From: JAIWNK01 sp964453115
Lineage (GTDB): Bacteria > Chloroflexota > Anaerolineae > Anaerolineales > Anaerolineaceae
Length of the DNA stretch: 64,000 nt
Direction: 5' to 3'
Assembly (NCBI GenBank): GCA_964453115.1
Contig: CAYVRT010000004.1
Location: 62,001-126,000 of the forward strand
How positions within the stretch are numbered: position 1 is the stretch's first letter; each line of letters begins with the position of its first letter. Shown in pieces: positions 31,328 through 39,759 of the stretch. Position numbers and translations under genes: made by a program. Below the pieces are notes generated by a model, which searched no databases, was not told where the DNA came from, and was given only the letters and a program-made list of their open reading frames with translations.

Positions 31328-32287
31328 CTATTCGGGTTGATTGCCCATAATTTGTTCAATTTGCTCTAGCATATCATCGGTTAGTTTCTCAACCGCTTCG
31401 GAAGCAGCCAAATTTTCATCCAGTTGTTCCAGACGGCTAGCGCCGGTGATGACGCTGCTAACCTCTTTTCGACGCAGGATCCAGGCGATGGCGAGCTGAG
31501 CGGTGGTCAGGTCAAGATCTTGCGCGAGCGAGGTGAGCTGGCGGATGATGGCGATGCGATCGGGGGTGAGGTTGTCGCGCACCCAGCCCATTTCTTCTAG
31601 TGCTGCGCGGCTGTTGGTGGGAATGCCATCGTTGTATTTGCCAGTTAGAATGCCGGAATAGAGCGGGCTCCAGGTTGTGAGGCCAAGACCAAACTCTTTG
31701 CAAAGCGGCCAGAGGTCAAGTTCCACACGTTTGCGGTGGAAGAGATTGTATTGCGGCTGTTCCATGCTGGGGGCGATGAGACCATATTGGCGTGCAACGC
31801 CAATGGCTTGCGCGACCTGGGCTGCTTCCCATTCGGAGGTGCCCCAGTAGAGGATTTTCCCCTGCCGGATGAGGTCTGTCATGGTGAAGACAATTTCCTC
31901 AATTGGGGTATCCGGGTCGTAGCGGTGGCAGAAGTACAGGTCGAGGTACTCGACTTGCATTCGACGCAGGGAGGCATGCAGGGATTCAAGGATGTGTTTT
32001 CGTGAAAGGCCGCGCCCATTGGGGCCAGGCATGGTGGGGCCAAACACTTTGCTGGATAGTACCAGTGCTTCGCGCGGTAAATCTTGAATGGCTTTGCCCA
32101 TGACAACTTCGGCCTGTCCGCCAGCATAGACATCCGCATTATCGAAAAAATTGATGCCGGCTTCATAGGCGGCATGAAGCAGGTCACTTGCCATTGCTTC
32201 ATCCAGCTGGTTGCCAAATGTGACCCAGGCACCGAGAGAAATTTCACTCACTTTGAGACCCGAACGACCCAAACGACGGTAATGCAT
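31328..32287 (-). CDS. Aldo/keto reductase, potassium-channel beta-subunit-like
   Basis: A 319-residue NADPH-dependent (beta/alpha)8-barrel oxidoreductase. N-terminal YRRLGRSGLKVSEISLGAW is typical; the catalytic tetrad is visible as D50 and Y55 in FFDNADVYAGG, K84 in LSSKVFG and H near 121 in YFCHRYDPD. The DLIRQGKILYWGTSEW and QYNLFHRKRVE stretches place it with the AKR6/KCNAB-like group, which reduces aldehydes and ketones. AAGGAGG lies 9 bases before the ATG. It starts 31 bases downstream of the kamA-type gene on the same strand and may be cotranscribed with it. The physiological substrate is unknown. Confidence 0.88.
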   Translation of the reverse strand: MHYRRLGRSGLKVSEISLGAWVTFGNQLDEAMASDLLHAAYEAGINFFDNADVYAGGQAEVVMGKAIQDLPREALVLSSKVFGPTMPGPNGRGLSRKHILESLHASLRRMQVEYLDLYFCHRYDPDTPIEEIVFTMTDLIRQGKILYWGTSEWEAAQVAQAIGVARQYGLIAPSMEQPQYNLFHRKRVELDLWPLCKEFGLGLTTWSPLYSGILTGKYNDGIPTNSRAALEEMGWVRDNLTPDRIAIIRQLTSLAQDLDLTTAQLAIAWILRRKEVSSVITGASRLEQLDENLAASEAVEKLTDDMLEQIEQIMGNQPE

Positions 32288-32317
32288 GGGGAAAATCCTC
32301 CTTAGGGAATGTGAAGG

Positions 32318-33655
32318 TTAGCTTTCTTCGCCGCTGCCGATGCCGAGCGGTTTCCATTTCTCGGCGCTGGCGCGTAGACGGTGTGCGCCTCCGCCCCGGT
32401 TGTGTAGTTCGTCAAAGCCTTGCGGTTTGATGAACATTTCTTCACCATCCAACAAGCCGGTCAGGCCCGTTTGCCCGGGTTCCATGCGCTTGTTTTGGCA
32501 GTGCGAACAGGTTTTGGGGTCGTGGGGGCGGTATTCAATCGGCTCTTCGTAGGTGGTGATGTACCCTTCAAAGTTGCGCAGAATGATTTTATGATCCGAC
32601 ATGCTGACCAGGTAATTGGGCATGACAGGAATTTTTCCGCCGCCGCCCGGTGCATCTACAACGTAGGTGGGAACAGCATAGCCGGAGGTGTGGCCGCGCA
32701 ACCCTTCAATGATTTCAACCCCTTTGGCAACAGGGGTGCGGAAGTGTCCAGCTCCTTCAACCAGGTCGCATTGATAGAGATAGTAGGGACGAACTCGAAT
32801 GCGCACCAGGTCTTGCACCAGTTTACGTTGAATGTGGACGCAGTCATTGACGCCAGCCAGCAATACAGATTGATTGCCCAGCGGGATGCCAGCGCGCGTC
32901 AATCGGTCGCAGGCCTGGGCCAGTTCAAGCGAGATTTCGTTGGGGTGGTTGACGTGGATGTTCATCCATAGCGGATGATATTTTTGCAGCACATCGCATA
33001 GTTCATCCGTGACGCGCATGGGCATGAAGACTGGAATGCGGCTGCCAATGCGGATGATTTCAATGTGTGGAATTTCGCGCAAACGGGAGAGCAATTCTTC
33101 GAGAACTTTGGGCGCGAGGGCAAGCGGGTCGCCGCCCGAGAGCAGAACATCGCGCACTTGCGGGGTATTACGCAGGTAGTCAAGCTGCATTTCAAACTCG
33201 GAGCGCGAGAAGGTGGCGGTTGGGTCGCCAACGATGCGGGCGCGGGTGCAATAGCGGCAATAGGAAGCGCATTGAGTGGTGACAAGCATGAGCACCCGGT
33301 CAGGGTAGCGGTGCACCAAACCCGGCACGGGGGAGTGTCGGTCTTCGGCCAGGGAATCTTCCATCATGCCGGTAAAAGGCACCATTTCATCCGCGCGCGG
33401 GATGACCTGTTTGCGAATGGGGTCATCCGGGTCGTTCGGGTCAATGAGGGAGACAAAATAGGGCGTAATATCAACCCGGAACAGGCCGGAACTGCTGAGC
33501 GCTTTGCGCTCACTATCGGTTAATGCCAGCACTTTTTCAAAATCTTCGACCGAATTGAGCCGTTTGCTCATTTGCCAGCGCCAATCGTTCCACTTCTCAT
33601 CGGGAATATCGGCGTAAATGGGGGCTCGTTTGGAGGTAAAGGGAGTAGGAGACAT
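32318..33655 (-). CDS. kamA: Lysine 2,3-aminomutase (radical SAM, PLP)
   Basis: A 445-residue enzyme converting L-lysine to L-beta-lysine with a 4Fe-4S/SAM radical and PLP. The radical SAM cluster motif is CASYCRYC (CxxxCxxC, about 127-134). LLSGGDPLAL follows. QCDLVEGAGHFRT and YVVDAPGGGGK hold the two aspartates that in clostridial enzymes bind the lysine side-chain amino group, supporting lysine rather than glutamate as substrate. The PLP lysine lies in the GGGGK segment. C-terminal CSHC could bind zinc as in characterised homologues. I start at the ATG at 33655 behind AAAGGA; an upstream in-frame extension has no domain content. Beta-lysine may serve as osmolyte precursor or in lysine fermentation; the later fermentation genes are not here. 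Confidence 0.92.
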   Translation of the reverse strand: MSPTPFTSKRAPIYADIPDEKWNDWRWQMSKRLNSVEDFEKVLALTDSERKALSSSGLFRVDITPYFVSLIDPNDPDDPIRKQVIPRADEMVPFTGMMEDSLAEDRHSPVPGLVHRYPDRVLMLVTTQCASYCRYCTRARIVGDPTATFSRSEFEMQLDYLRNTPQVRDVLLSGGDPLALAPKVLEELLSRLREIPHIEIIRIGSRIPVFMPMRVTDELCDVLQKYHPLWMNIHVNHPNEISLELAQACDRLTRAGIPLGNQSVLLAGVNDCVHIQRKLVQDLVRIRVRPYYLYQCDLVEGAGHFRTPVAKGVEIIEGLRGHTSGYAVPTYVVDAPGGGGKIPVMPNYLVSMSDHKIILRNFEGYITTYEEPIEYRPHDPKTCSHCQNKRMEPGQTGLTGLLDGEEMFIKPQGFDELHNRGGGAHRLRASAEKWKPLGIGSGEES

Positions 33656-33922
33656 CGGTTTTCCTTTTGTTCTTAAAATGAGCAGAATACAAACCGGACC
33701 GTGGCCCGTGGGCAGCGGCAACAGGGTGGCGGCGGGTCGTGATCGGTGCGATAAAATCCAGCCAATTGGGCGCGAATTGTTTCAAACGTCATGGGTTCAT
33801 TGTAAGGAAAAATGGCGTGTAGGTCAATTGATTTTTGAGAGTTTGAGTGGGATTTTTATCCTGAAAATGGGTTATTGAGCGGATTGGCGTATTAATAATT
33901 TGTCAGAGTTTATCGAAATCGG
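33656..33922. other. Noncoding stretch between kamA and the hrcA promoter
   Basis: About 270 bases without a credible gene. The short open frames have no ribosome-binding site or family resemblance. The part next to kamA should hold its minus-strand promoter, but I cannot pick a convincing -35/-10 pair. The right half is AT-rich. Confidence 0.6.
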
Positions 33923-33951
33923 TTGACGCTCATTGTCAGGCATGGTATGAT
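33923..33951 (+). promoter_or_regulatory. Sigma-70-type promoter of the hrcA heat-shock operon
   Basis: TTGACG, 17-bp spacer, TATGAT, with TGG before the hexamer (extended -10). Predicted start near 33958, directly upstream of the CIRCE element. Confidence 0.85.
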
Positions 33952-33965
33952 TTTATCAGGCTGTT

Positions 33966-33992
33966 TTAGCACTCTCCTCTTGAGAGTGCTAA
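33966..33992. promoter_or_regulatory. CIRCE operator (HrcA binding site)
   Basis: Perfect match to the CIRCE consensus: TTAGCACTC - 9 bases - GAGTGCTAA, positioned just after the transcription start and ending 12 bases before the hrcA ATG. HrcA bound here represses its own operon, and GroEL-dependent HrcA activity usually relieves it on heat shock. Confidence 0.97.
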
Positions 33993-34004
33993 AAAGGAGA
34001 CAGT

Positions 34005-35072
34005 ATGTTGGAAGATTTGACCGAACGCCAAAAATTTATTCTCAGTCTGGTGGTGCATGAGTTCACCCGAACGGCGATGCCAGTTGGTTCGCAGAACTTG
34101 GTGACGCAATTCCACCTGGATATGAGTTCGGCGACGGTGCGCAATGAAATGGCGGCACTGACCGATTGTGGCTATCTGCGACAGCCGCATACTTCTGCGG
34201 GGCGTGTGCCAACAGAGGAAGGATACCGCTATTTTGTGGGGCGTTTGTTGCGCGAGACGCAATTGCCAGATGCGGCGCGGCGGACGATTGCCCATCAGTT
34301 CTATCAGAGCCGGCAAGATGTTAGCCAATGGACGCGCCTGGCAGCCTCGGTGCTTGCTGTGCAGTCGCGCGGGGCATCGGTGGTGACGGCGCCGCGCACA
34401 GAACAGGTGCAAGTGCGTCATTTGGAGTTGATTGCAACGCGTGGCCGGCAGGTTTTACTCATTTTGGTGTTGGCAGGTGGCGAGGTGCAACAGCGTGTGG
34501 TGTTGCTGGATGAAATGGCAACGCAGGAGCAGCTTTCGGCCTTGGCGGATCATCTGACCCATACATTGCAGGGGCTGGATGAGGCTGCAATTCGCGCTCA
34601 GTTGGAGCAAGGGAATGGCCTGGAGGCAAGCGTAATGGGCTGGGTGCTGGAAGAATTGATGCAGGTCGAAATGGCAGCCGGCGGTGAGGTGTATATGGAT
34701 GGTGTGGCAAATGTCCTGGCGGAGCCGGAGTTCTCGGGTTCGCAGGATGCGCGCCGCGCAATTGAGTTGTTGGAGCGGCGTACTTTGCTGCGCGAACTGT
34801 TGGCGCATTCGGCAGTGATGCAAGGCGCAGGCGGGGTGCAGGTGTTGATTGCCGGGGAAGGAATTTGGGAAGAGCTGCGCCCGTTTTCAATGGTGCTTGC
34901 CAGTTATGGTGCACCGGGCCTGGCGAGCGGAACATTGGGTGTGTTGGGGCCAATGCGCATGGCGTATGGGCGGACGATTTCGACGGTGCGTTTTTTGGCT
35001 GGTTTGTTGAGCGACCTGGTCGCTGAAACTATGACGGAAGAAATTCCAGGGTCACAGGAGGTCAATGAATGA
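34005..35072 (+). CDS. hrcA: Heat-shock repressor HrcA
   Basis: A 355-residue transcription repressor. The N-terminal winged helix is diagnostic: LTERQKFILSLVVHEF, GSQNLV, SSATVRNEMAALTDCGYLRQPHTSAGRVPTEEGYRYFV. The central and C-terminal parts form the GAF-like dimerisation region (VQVLIAGE, ILGPMRMAYGR-like GVLGPMRMAYGRTI near the end). It binds the CIRCE site in front of its own gene. AAGGAGA stands 5 bases before the ATG. The gene order hrcA-grpE-dnaK-dnaJ-prmA matches that of many Firmicutes. Its stop overlaps grpE. Confidence 0.96.
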   Translation: MLEDLTERQKFILSLVVHEFTRTAMPVGSQNLVTQFHLDMSSATVRNEMAALTDCGYLRQPHTSAGRVPTEEGYRYFVGRLLRETQLPDAARRTIAHQFYQSRQDVSQWTRLAASVLAVQSRGASVVTAPRTEQVQVRHLELIATRGRQVLLILVLAGGEVQQRVVLLDEMATQEQLSALADHLTHTLQGLDEAAIRAQLEQGNGLEASVMGWVLEELMQVEMAAGGEVYMDGVANVLAEPEFSGSQDARRAIELLERRTLLRELLAHSAVMQGAGGVQVLIAGEGIWEELRPFSMVLASYGAPGLASGTLGVLGPMRMAYGRTISTVRFLAGLLSDLVAETMTEEIPGSQEVNE

Positions 35073-35734
35073 TGGCAGAAAAGAAACGAAGGAAGCGTTC
35101 GACGGCAGCGGTTACCGCTCCCTTGAAGGGCGCAGGTGCGGTGCAGGAGCCGGCTGCTCCAGTGGAGGAGGAAATTATCTCTGCTGTGCGCGAGCGAGCG
35201 ACAGGGGGCGAACCGTCGCTCTTGGAGGAATTTCCGGTTGTTGAGGAAAGGATGTTGATTTCGGTGGCTGAGTATCAGACAATGAAAGAACAGCTTGAGC
35301 AATTGCGCAGCCAGGCGAATGAATATGCGGATGGCTGGATGCGGGAACGAGCAGACTTTCAAAATTATAAACGCCGGGTAGAGCGTGAGCAGGCTGCGCA
35401 GAGCCAATATCTGGGTGGGGAGATTCTGAAAAAGTTTTTCCCTATTGTGGATGATTTGGAGCAGGCACTGGCTTCCTTGCCCAGAGATGAGGTTTTTGCA
35501 GCATGGTTGAATGGTTTGGAACTGATTTTGCGCAAGGCACAGATGATGCTTGAGGCAGAGGGCCTAATGGGGGTTGCACAGGCGGGAGCAGAGTTTGACC
35601 CGATGGTGCATCAGGCGATTACGCACGAGCCGAGCGATGATTATCAATCGGGGCAGATCATTCAGGTAGTTCGGCAAGGGTATCGTGTTGGCGACCGGGT
35701 GTTGCGCCCGGCATTGGTTCGAGTTGCTAGTTAG
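35069..35734 (+). CDS. grpE: Nucleotide exchange factor GrpE
   Basis: A 221-residue cochaperone that opens the DnaK nucleotide site. A variable basic and acidic N-terminus (about 70 residues) precedes the long coiled-coil helix (AEYQTMKEQLEQLRSQANEYADGWMRERADFQNYKRRVERE), then KFFPIVDDLEQAL and a beta domain with FDPMVHQAI and VRQGYRVGDRVLRPALVRV, the family end signature. Translation starts at either of two tandem ATGs overlapping the hrcA stop; the first is listed. It is under the hrcA promoter and CIRCE. Confidence 0.95.
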   Translation: MMAEKKRRKRSTAAVTAPLKGAGAVQEPAAPVEEEIISAVRERATGGEPSLLEEFPVVEERMLISVAEYQTMKEQLEQLRSQANEYADGWMRERADFQNYKRRVEREQAAQSQYLGGEILKKFFPIVDDLEQALASLPRDEVFAAWLNGLELILRKAQMMLEAEGLMGVAQAGAEFDPMVHQAITHEPSDDYQSGQIIQVVRQGYRVGDRVLRPALVRVAS

Positions 35735-35757
35735 TTATTTTTATCAGGAGGTTCCTT

Positions 35758-37653
35758 ATGGCAAAGATTGTAGGGATTGATTTGGGTACGACCAATTCGG
35801 TGGTTGCCGTGATGACGGGCGGTGAGCCGGTTGTCATTCCATCGGCAGAAGGTGAACGTTTGGTGCCTTCGGTAGTGGCAGTCAACAAGAATCATGAACG
35901 CCTGGTGGGGCGCACGGCGCGCAATCAGGCGATCGTTAACCCTGAAAACACGATCTTTTCGATCAAGCGTTTTATGGGGCGTAAATATGACGATCCGGAA
36001 GTGCAGCGCACGATCAGTCGTGTTCCCTATAAAGTGGCACGAGCCTCGAACGGCGATGTGCGGGTTGTTTTGGATGGCAAGGAATATTCACCGCCAGAAA
36101 TTTCGGCAATGATTCTTGCCAAGTTGAAGGCAGATGCTGAGGCATATTTGGGTGAGACTGTTACGCAGGCGGTAATTACGGTGCCAGCGTACTTTAATGA
36201 TGCGCAACGCAACGCAACCAAGGATGCTGGTCGCATTGCTGGGCTGGAAGTATTGCGCATCATCAATGAGCCGACGGCTTCTTCTCTGGCGTATGGGTTG
36301 GATAAGAAGAAAAATGAAGTGATTGCTGTCTATGACCTGGGCGGCGGTACGTTTGATATTTCCATCCTGGATGTTGGCGAGGGTGTGTTCCAGGTCAAAT
36401 CCACCAGTGGTGATACCTTCCTGGGCGGCGATGATTTTGATCTGCGCGTGATGGATTATCTGATTGATGAATTCAAGAAGGAAAATAATCTGGATTTGCG
36501 TAACGACCGTCAGGCGTTGCAGCGGTTGCGCGAGGCGGCAGAGAAGGCCAAGATCGAACTTTCGACCGTGATGCAGACCGAAATCAATCTGCCCTATTTG
36601 ACGGCGGATGCGACGGGCCCTAAACATTTGGTGATGACAATTAGCCGCGCGAAACTGGAGCAGTTGACAGCAGATCTTGTCAGCCGCTCGCTCGAGCCGG
36701 TGCGCAAAGCGCTTTCGGATGCTGGGATGCGGACTTCGGACATTAATGAAGTGGTGCTGGTTGGTGGTATGACGCGTATGCCAGCCGTTCAGGAAGCGGT
36801 GCGGCGTGAGTTTGGCAAGGAGCCTCATCGTGGGGTTAATCCGGATGAGGTGGTGGCGGTTGGAGCAGCAATTCAGGCCGCAGTCCTCAGCGGTGACGTG
36901 AAGGATATTTTGCTGCTGGATGTGACACCATTGACCCTATCCGTTGAGACGTATGGTGGTGTTGCGACGCCGTTGATTGAGCGCAACACAACCATTCCAA
37001 CGCGCAAGAGTCAGGTTTTCTCAACTGCTTCGGATAGTCAGACGCAGGTAGAGATCCATGTTTTGCAGGGCGAACGGCCGATGGCGGCGGATAATAAGTC
37101 ACTTGGCCGCTTCATCCTGGATGGTATTCCCCCCGCGCCGCGCGGAATGCCGCAGATTGAGGTTACATTTGATATTGATGCAAATGGAATCCTTAAGGTG
37201 ACGGCGCAAGATAAGGCATCTGGGCGCAGTCAGAATATCACCATTATGGCTTCTTCTGGTCTGAATGAACAGGAAATTGATCGGATGCGCCGTGAGGCTG
37301 AATTGCATGCCGAAGAGGATCGCAAGCGCAAGGAATTGATTGAAGTGCGCAATTTGGCTGATAATATGATCTATACCATGGAACGCACGATGCGCGATTT
37401 GGGCGAGAAGGTGCCGGCTGATTTGAAGAAGCAGGCGGAAGATGCCGCACAGGCACTGAAAGGTGTGGTGAATGGTGAAGATGTTGAGGCCATTCGCAGT
37501 AAGACAGAGGCATTGGGCCAAATCTTGCAAAAGATTGGTGCTGCGGCCTATCAGCAGGGCGGCCCAACCGCTGGCCCGGCAGGCGGCGCTCCTGGTGGCC
37601 CCGGTGGCCCTGGCCCCGATGGTGTTGTGGATGGCGAATTCCGCAACCTGTAA
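35758..37653 (+). CDS. dnaK: Chaperone DnaK (Hsp70)
   Basis: A 631-residue ATP-driven chaperone. The nucleotide-binding domain has IVGIDLGTTNSVVAV, the second phosphate loop AVYDLGGGTFDISILD and the adenosine motif VLVGGMTRMPAVQ. The linker is DILLLDVTPLTLSVETYGG, and substrate-binding-domain strands and helical lid follow. The tail is glycine/proline-rich and ends GPDGVVDGEFRNL, a variant of the usual acidic EEVD-like DnaK terminus. AGGAGG stands 7 bases before the ATG. Length fits the family. It works with the GrpE and DnaJ encoded on either side. Confidence 0.98.
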   Translation: MAKIVGIDLGTTNSVVAVMTGGEPVVIPSAEGERLVPSVVAVNKNHERLVGRTARNQAIVNPENTIFSIKRFMGRKYDDPEVQRTISRVPYKVARASNGDVRVVLDGKEYSPPEISAMILAKLKADAEAYLGETVTQAVITVPAYFNDAQRNATKDAGRIAGLEVLRIINEPTASSLAYGLDKKKNEVIAVYDLGGGTFDISILDVGEGVFQVKSTSGDTFLGGDDFDLRVMDYLIDEFKKENNLDLRNDRQALQRLREAAEKAKIELSTVMQTEINLPYLTADATGPKHLVMTISRAKLEQLTADLVSRSLEPVRKALSDAGMRTSDINEVVLVGGMTRMPAVQEAVRREFGKEPHRGVNPDEVVAVGAAIQAAVLSGDVKDILLLDVTPLTLSVETYGGVATPLIERNTTIPTRKSQVFSTASDSQTQVEIHVLQGERPMAADNKSLGRFILDGIPPAPRGMPQIEVTFDIDANGILKVTAQDKASGRSQNITIMASSGLNEQEIDRMRREAELHAEEDRKRKELIEVRNLADNMIYTMERTMRDLGEKVPADLKKQAEDAAQALKGVVNGEDVEAIRSKTEALGQILQKIGAAAYQQGGPTAGPAGGAPGGPGGPGPDGVVDGEFRNL

Positions 37654-37718
37654 ATTCTTTGCATAGGTGAATGAGGGCGCTCGGACGGATTCTGTCTGGG
37701 CGCCCGATGGATGATTTT

Positions 37719-38849
37719 ATGACGCAACGTGATTATTACGAAGTATTGGGATTGCCGCGCGACGCTTCGGCGGATGACATTAAGAATGCCTTCCGCCGTC
37801 TGGCGCGTCAATATCATCCGGACGTGAACCACGAACCGGACGCGGAAGAAAAATTTAAGGAGTTGAACGAGGCCTACGGGGTGCTTTCTGACCCTGAAAA
37901 ACGGGCGACCTATGACCGTTATGGACGTGCGGGCCTCGGAGATATGGGCGGAATGCCCGACTTTACAACGGTGGACTTTTCAGACCTGTTTGAGGAGTTC
38001 TTTGGTGCATTTGGCGGTTTTGGCGGGTCGCGCAGCCGCCAACAGCGGCGCAATGCCCCGCGGCGGGGCGGAGACCTATCCTATCGTTTGATGCTTACTT
38101 TTGAGGAGGCCATTTTTGGCGCCGAAAAGGAGATTGAGTTTGCGCGTGAGGAAACGTGCAGTGCCTGTCGTGGAACGGGTGCTGAGCCTGGAACTTCGCC
38201 CATTCGCTGTACCAATTGTGGTGGTTCGGGTGAGGTGCGGCAGGTGCGGCAGACCTTCCTTGGGCAGATGGTTCAGGTGACTCCCTGTTCTGTTTGCCAG
38301 GGGCAGGGGCAGGTCATTCAAACACCATGCCGGGTATGTCGCGGCAATGGGCTAGAACGCCGAACGCGCAAGCTGCTGGTGCGCATTCCTGCCGGGGTGG
38401 ATAGTGGCTCGCAGATTCGTCTGGCGGGAGAGGGGCAGCCAGGGGCTTATGGTGGGCCGAATGGCAATTTGTATATTGAGGTGCAGGTTAAGCCACATCC
38501 ATTCTTTCAACGGCGGGGCGATACCGTTTTGCTTAATTTGAGCATTAATATTGCACAGGCAGTTTTGGGTGCTGAGGTTGACGTGCCAACAGTGGATGGC
38601 ACAACGCGTTTAGCCATTCCGGCGGGAACGCAGCCAGGGAAAGTTTTTCCCTTGAAGGGCAAGGGTGTGCCGCATACGCGTAGCAATGGACGCGGAGATC
38701 AATTGATTGTTATTAATGTGGATATTCCAACGCGGTTGAGCAGCGAGCAACGCAAATTGTTTGAGCAACTTGCAACAACATTGGGCAGTGAACCGCATCC
38801 GCAAGAGAAGAGCTTTTTGGATAAATTGAAAGAGGTGTTTGGTGGCTGA
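37719..38849 (+). CDS. dnaJ: Chaperone DnaJ (Hsp40)
   Basis: A 376-residue J-domain cochaperone. It has the HPD motif in RQYHPDVNHEPDAEEKFKELNEAYGVLSD, a Gly/Phe region, and four zinc-binding repeats CSACRGTG, CTNCGGSG, CSVCQGQG and CRVCRGNG, so it is a full class-A DnaJ. The C-terminal domain contains GDQLIVINVDIPTRLS. I place the start at the ATG opening MTQRDYYEVLGL; in-frame ATGs at 37707 and 37671 would add 4 or 16 residues, and none has a strong ribosome-binding site, so the exact start is uncertain. Its last bases overlap prmA. Confidence 0.94.
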   Translation: MTQRDYYEVLGLPRDASADDIKNAFRRLARQYHPDVNHEPDAEEKFKELNEAYGVLSDPEKRATYDRYGRAGLGDMGGMPDFTTVDFSDLFEEFFGAFGGFGGSRSRQQRRNAPRRGGDLSYRLMLTFEEAIFGAEKEIEFAREETCSACRGTGAEPGTSPIRCTNCGGSGEVRQVRQTFLGQMVQVTPCSVCQGQGQVIQTPCRVCRGNGLERRTRKLLVRIPAGVDSGSQIRLAGEGQPGAYGGPNGNLYIEVQVKPHPFFQRRGDTVLLNLSINIAQAVLGAEVDVPTVDGTTRLAIPAGTQPGKVFPLKGKGVPHTRSNGRGDQLIVINVDIPTRLSSEQRKLFEQLATTLGSEPHPQEKSFLDKLKEVFGG

Positions 38850-39756
38850 AGCGCACTGGTTGGAAGTTTCTTTGACGACTGATGATGAAATGGCAGAGGC
38901 TGTGGCGGAGGTTCTCAGCCGCTTTGTCTCTCAGGGCGTGGTGTTGGAACGTTCGGTTAAGTTTTTGAATGATGAAGATGAAGGCACGCCTGATGGGCCC
39001 GTACGAGTATATGGGTATCTGGTGATTGATGAACGCGTGGAAGAAAATCGCCAGCGAATTGCTGAGGCGTTGTGGCATTTGGGGCAGATTCGCCCTTTGG
39101 CAGAGCCTGCTTTTCGACCCATTGTAGACCAGAATTGGATGGCAGCCTGGAAGGAACATTATCGCCCGATTCCTATTGGCAAGAAATTGATCATCTTGCC
39201 AGCCTGGATTGAGCAGCAAGATGCAGAGCGTGTGGCGGTCAAGATTGACCCCAGCATGGCGTTTGGAACTGGCACGCACCCAACAACACAGCTTTGTATG
39301 CAGGCGATTGAGACCTATGTGCAGCCAGAGCGGCCTGTGGTGGATGTGGGTTGTGGTTCTGGCATCCTTTCCATTGCGGCATTGAAACTGGGCGCAAGCC
39401 ATGCATTGGCGGTGGATATTGATAATGCGGCGGTTTTGGCAACCCGTGAGAATGCAACTTCGAATGAGGTCAATCAACGGGTGGAAGCCGGACTTGGCTC
39501 GATAGACGAGGTTTTGGCGGGGAAGTTCTCAATTCGACAGGCTCCCTTGGTGCTGGCCAATATTCTTGCACCGGTATTGATTCGCTTGTTTGAGGCTGGG
39601 CTGGCTGAACTGATTGAGCCGGGGGGTGTGATTGTCCTTTCAGGTGTGTTGGATTCACAGGCGGCGGGCGTTGTGGCCGCGGGCAAGGCAAAAGGGCTGC
39701 AATTTGTTGAGCAATTGCAGATGACAGATTGGGTGGCTATTATCCTCCGACGCTAG
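38842..39756 (+). CDS. prmA: Ribosomal protein L11 methyltransferase PrmA
   Basis: SAM-dependent enzyme that trimethylates lysines and the N-terminus of ribosomal protein L11; 304 residues. An N-terminal recognition domain (WLEVSLTTDDEMAEAVAEVLS) is followed by the class I methyltransferase core, with DVGCGSGILSIAALKLGA as motif I and LVLANILAPVLIRL corresponding to the catalytic/post-I region; FGTGTHPTTQLC is strongly PrmA-specific. Start is a GTG 8 bases inside the end of dnaJ (an adjacent TTG at 38839 is the alternative). prmA often follows dnaJ in this operon. It ends 3 bases from the convergent pncB gene without a visible terminator. Confidence 0.93.
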   Translation: MAEAHWLEVSLTTDDEMAEAVAEVLSRFVSQGVVLERSVKFLNDEDEGTPDGPVRVYGYLVIDERVEENRQRIAEALWHLGQIRPLAEPAFRPIVDQNWMAAWKEHYRPIPIGKKLIILPAWIEQQDAERVAVKIDPSMAFGTGTHPTTQLCMQAIETYVQPERPVVDVGCGSGILSIAALKLGASHALAVDIDNAAVLATRENATSNEVNQRVEAGLGSIDEVLAGKFSIRQAPLVLANILAPVLIRLFEAGLAELIEPGGVIVLSGVLDSQAAGVVAAGKAKGLQFVEQLQMTDWVAIILRR

Positions 39757-39759
39757 TGC

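Noticed and set aside
33656..33922. Possible small genes between kamA and hrcA
   Set aside because: Short frames lack ribosome-binding sites and resemble nothing; some are kamA upstream extensions or its antisense.
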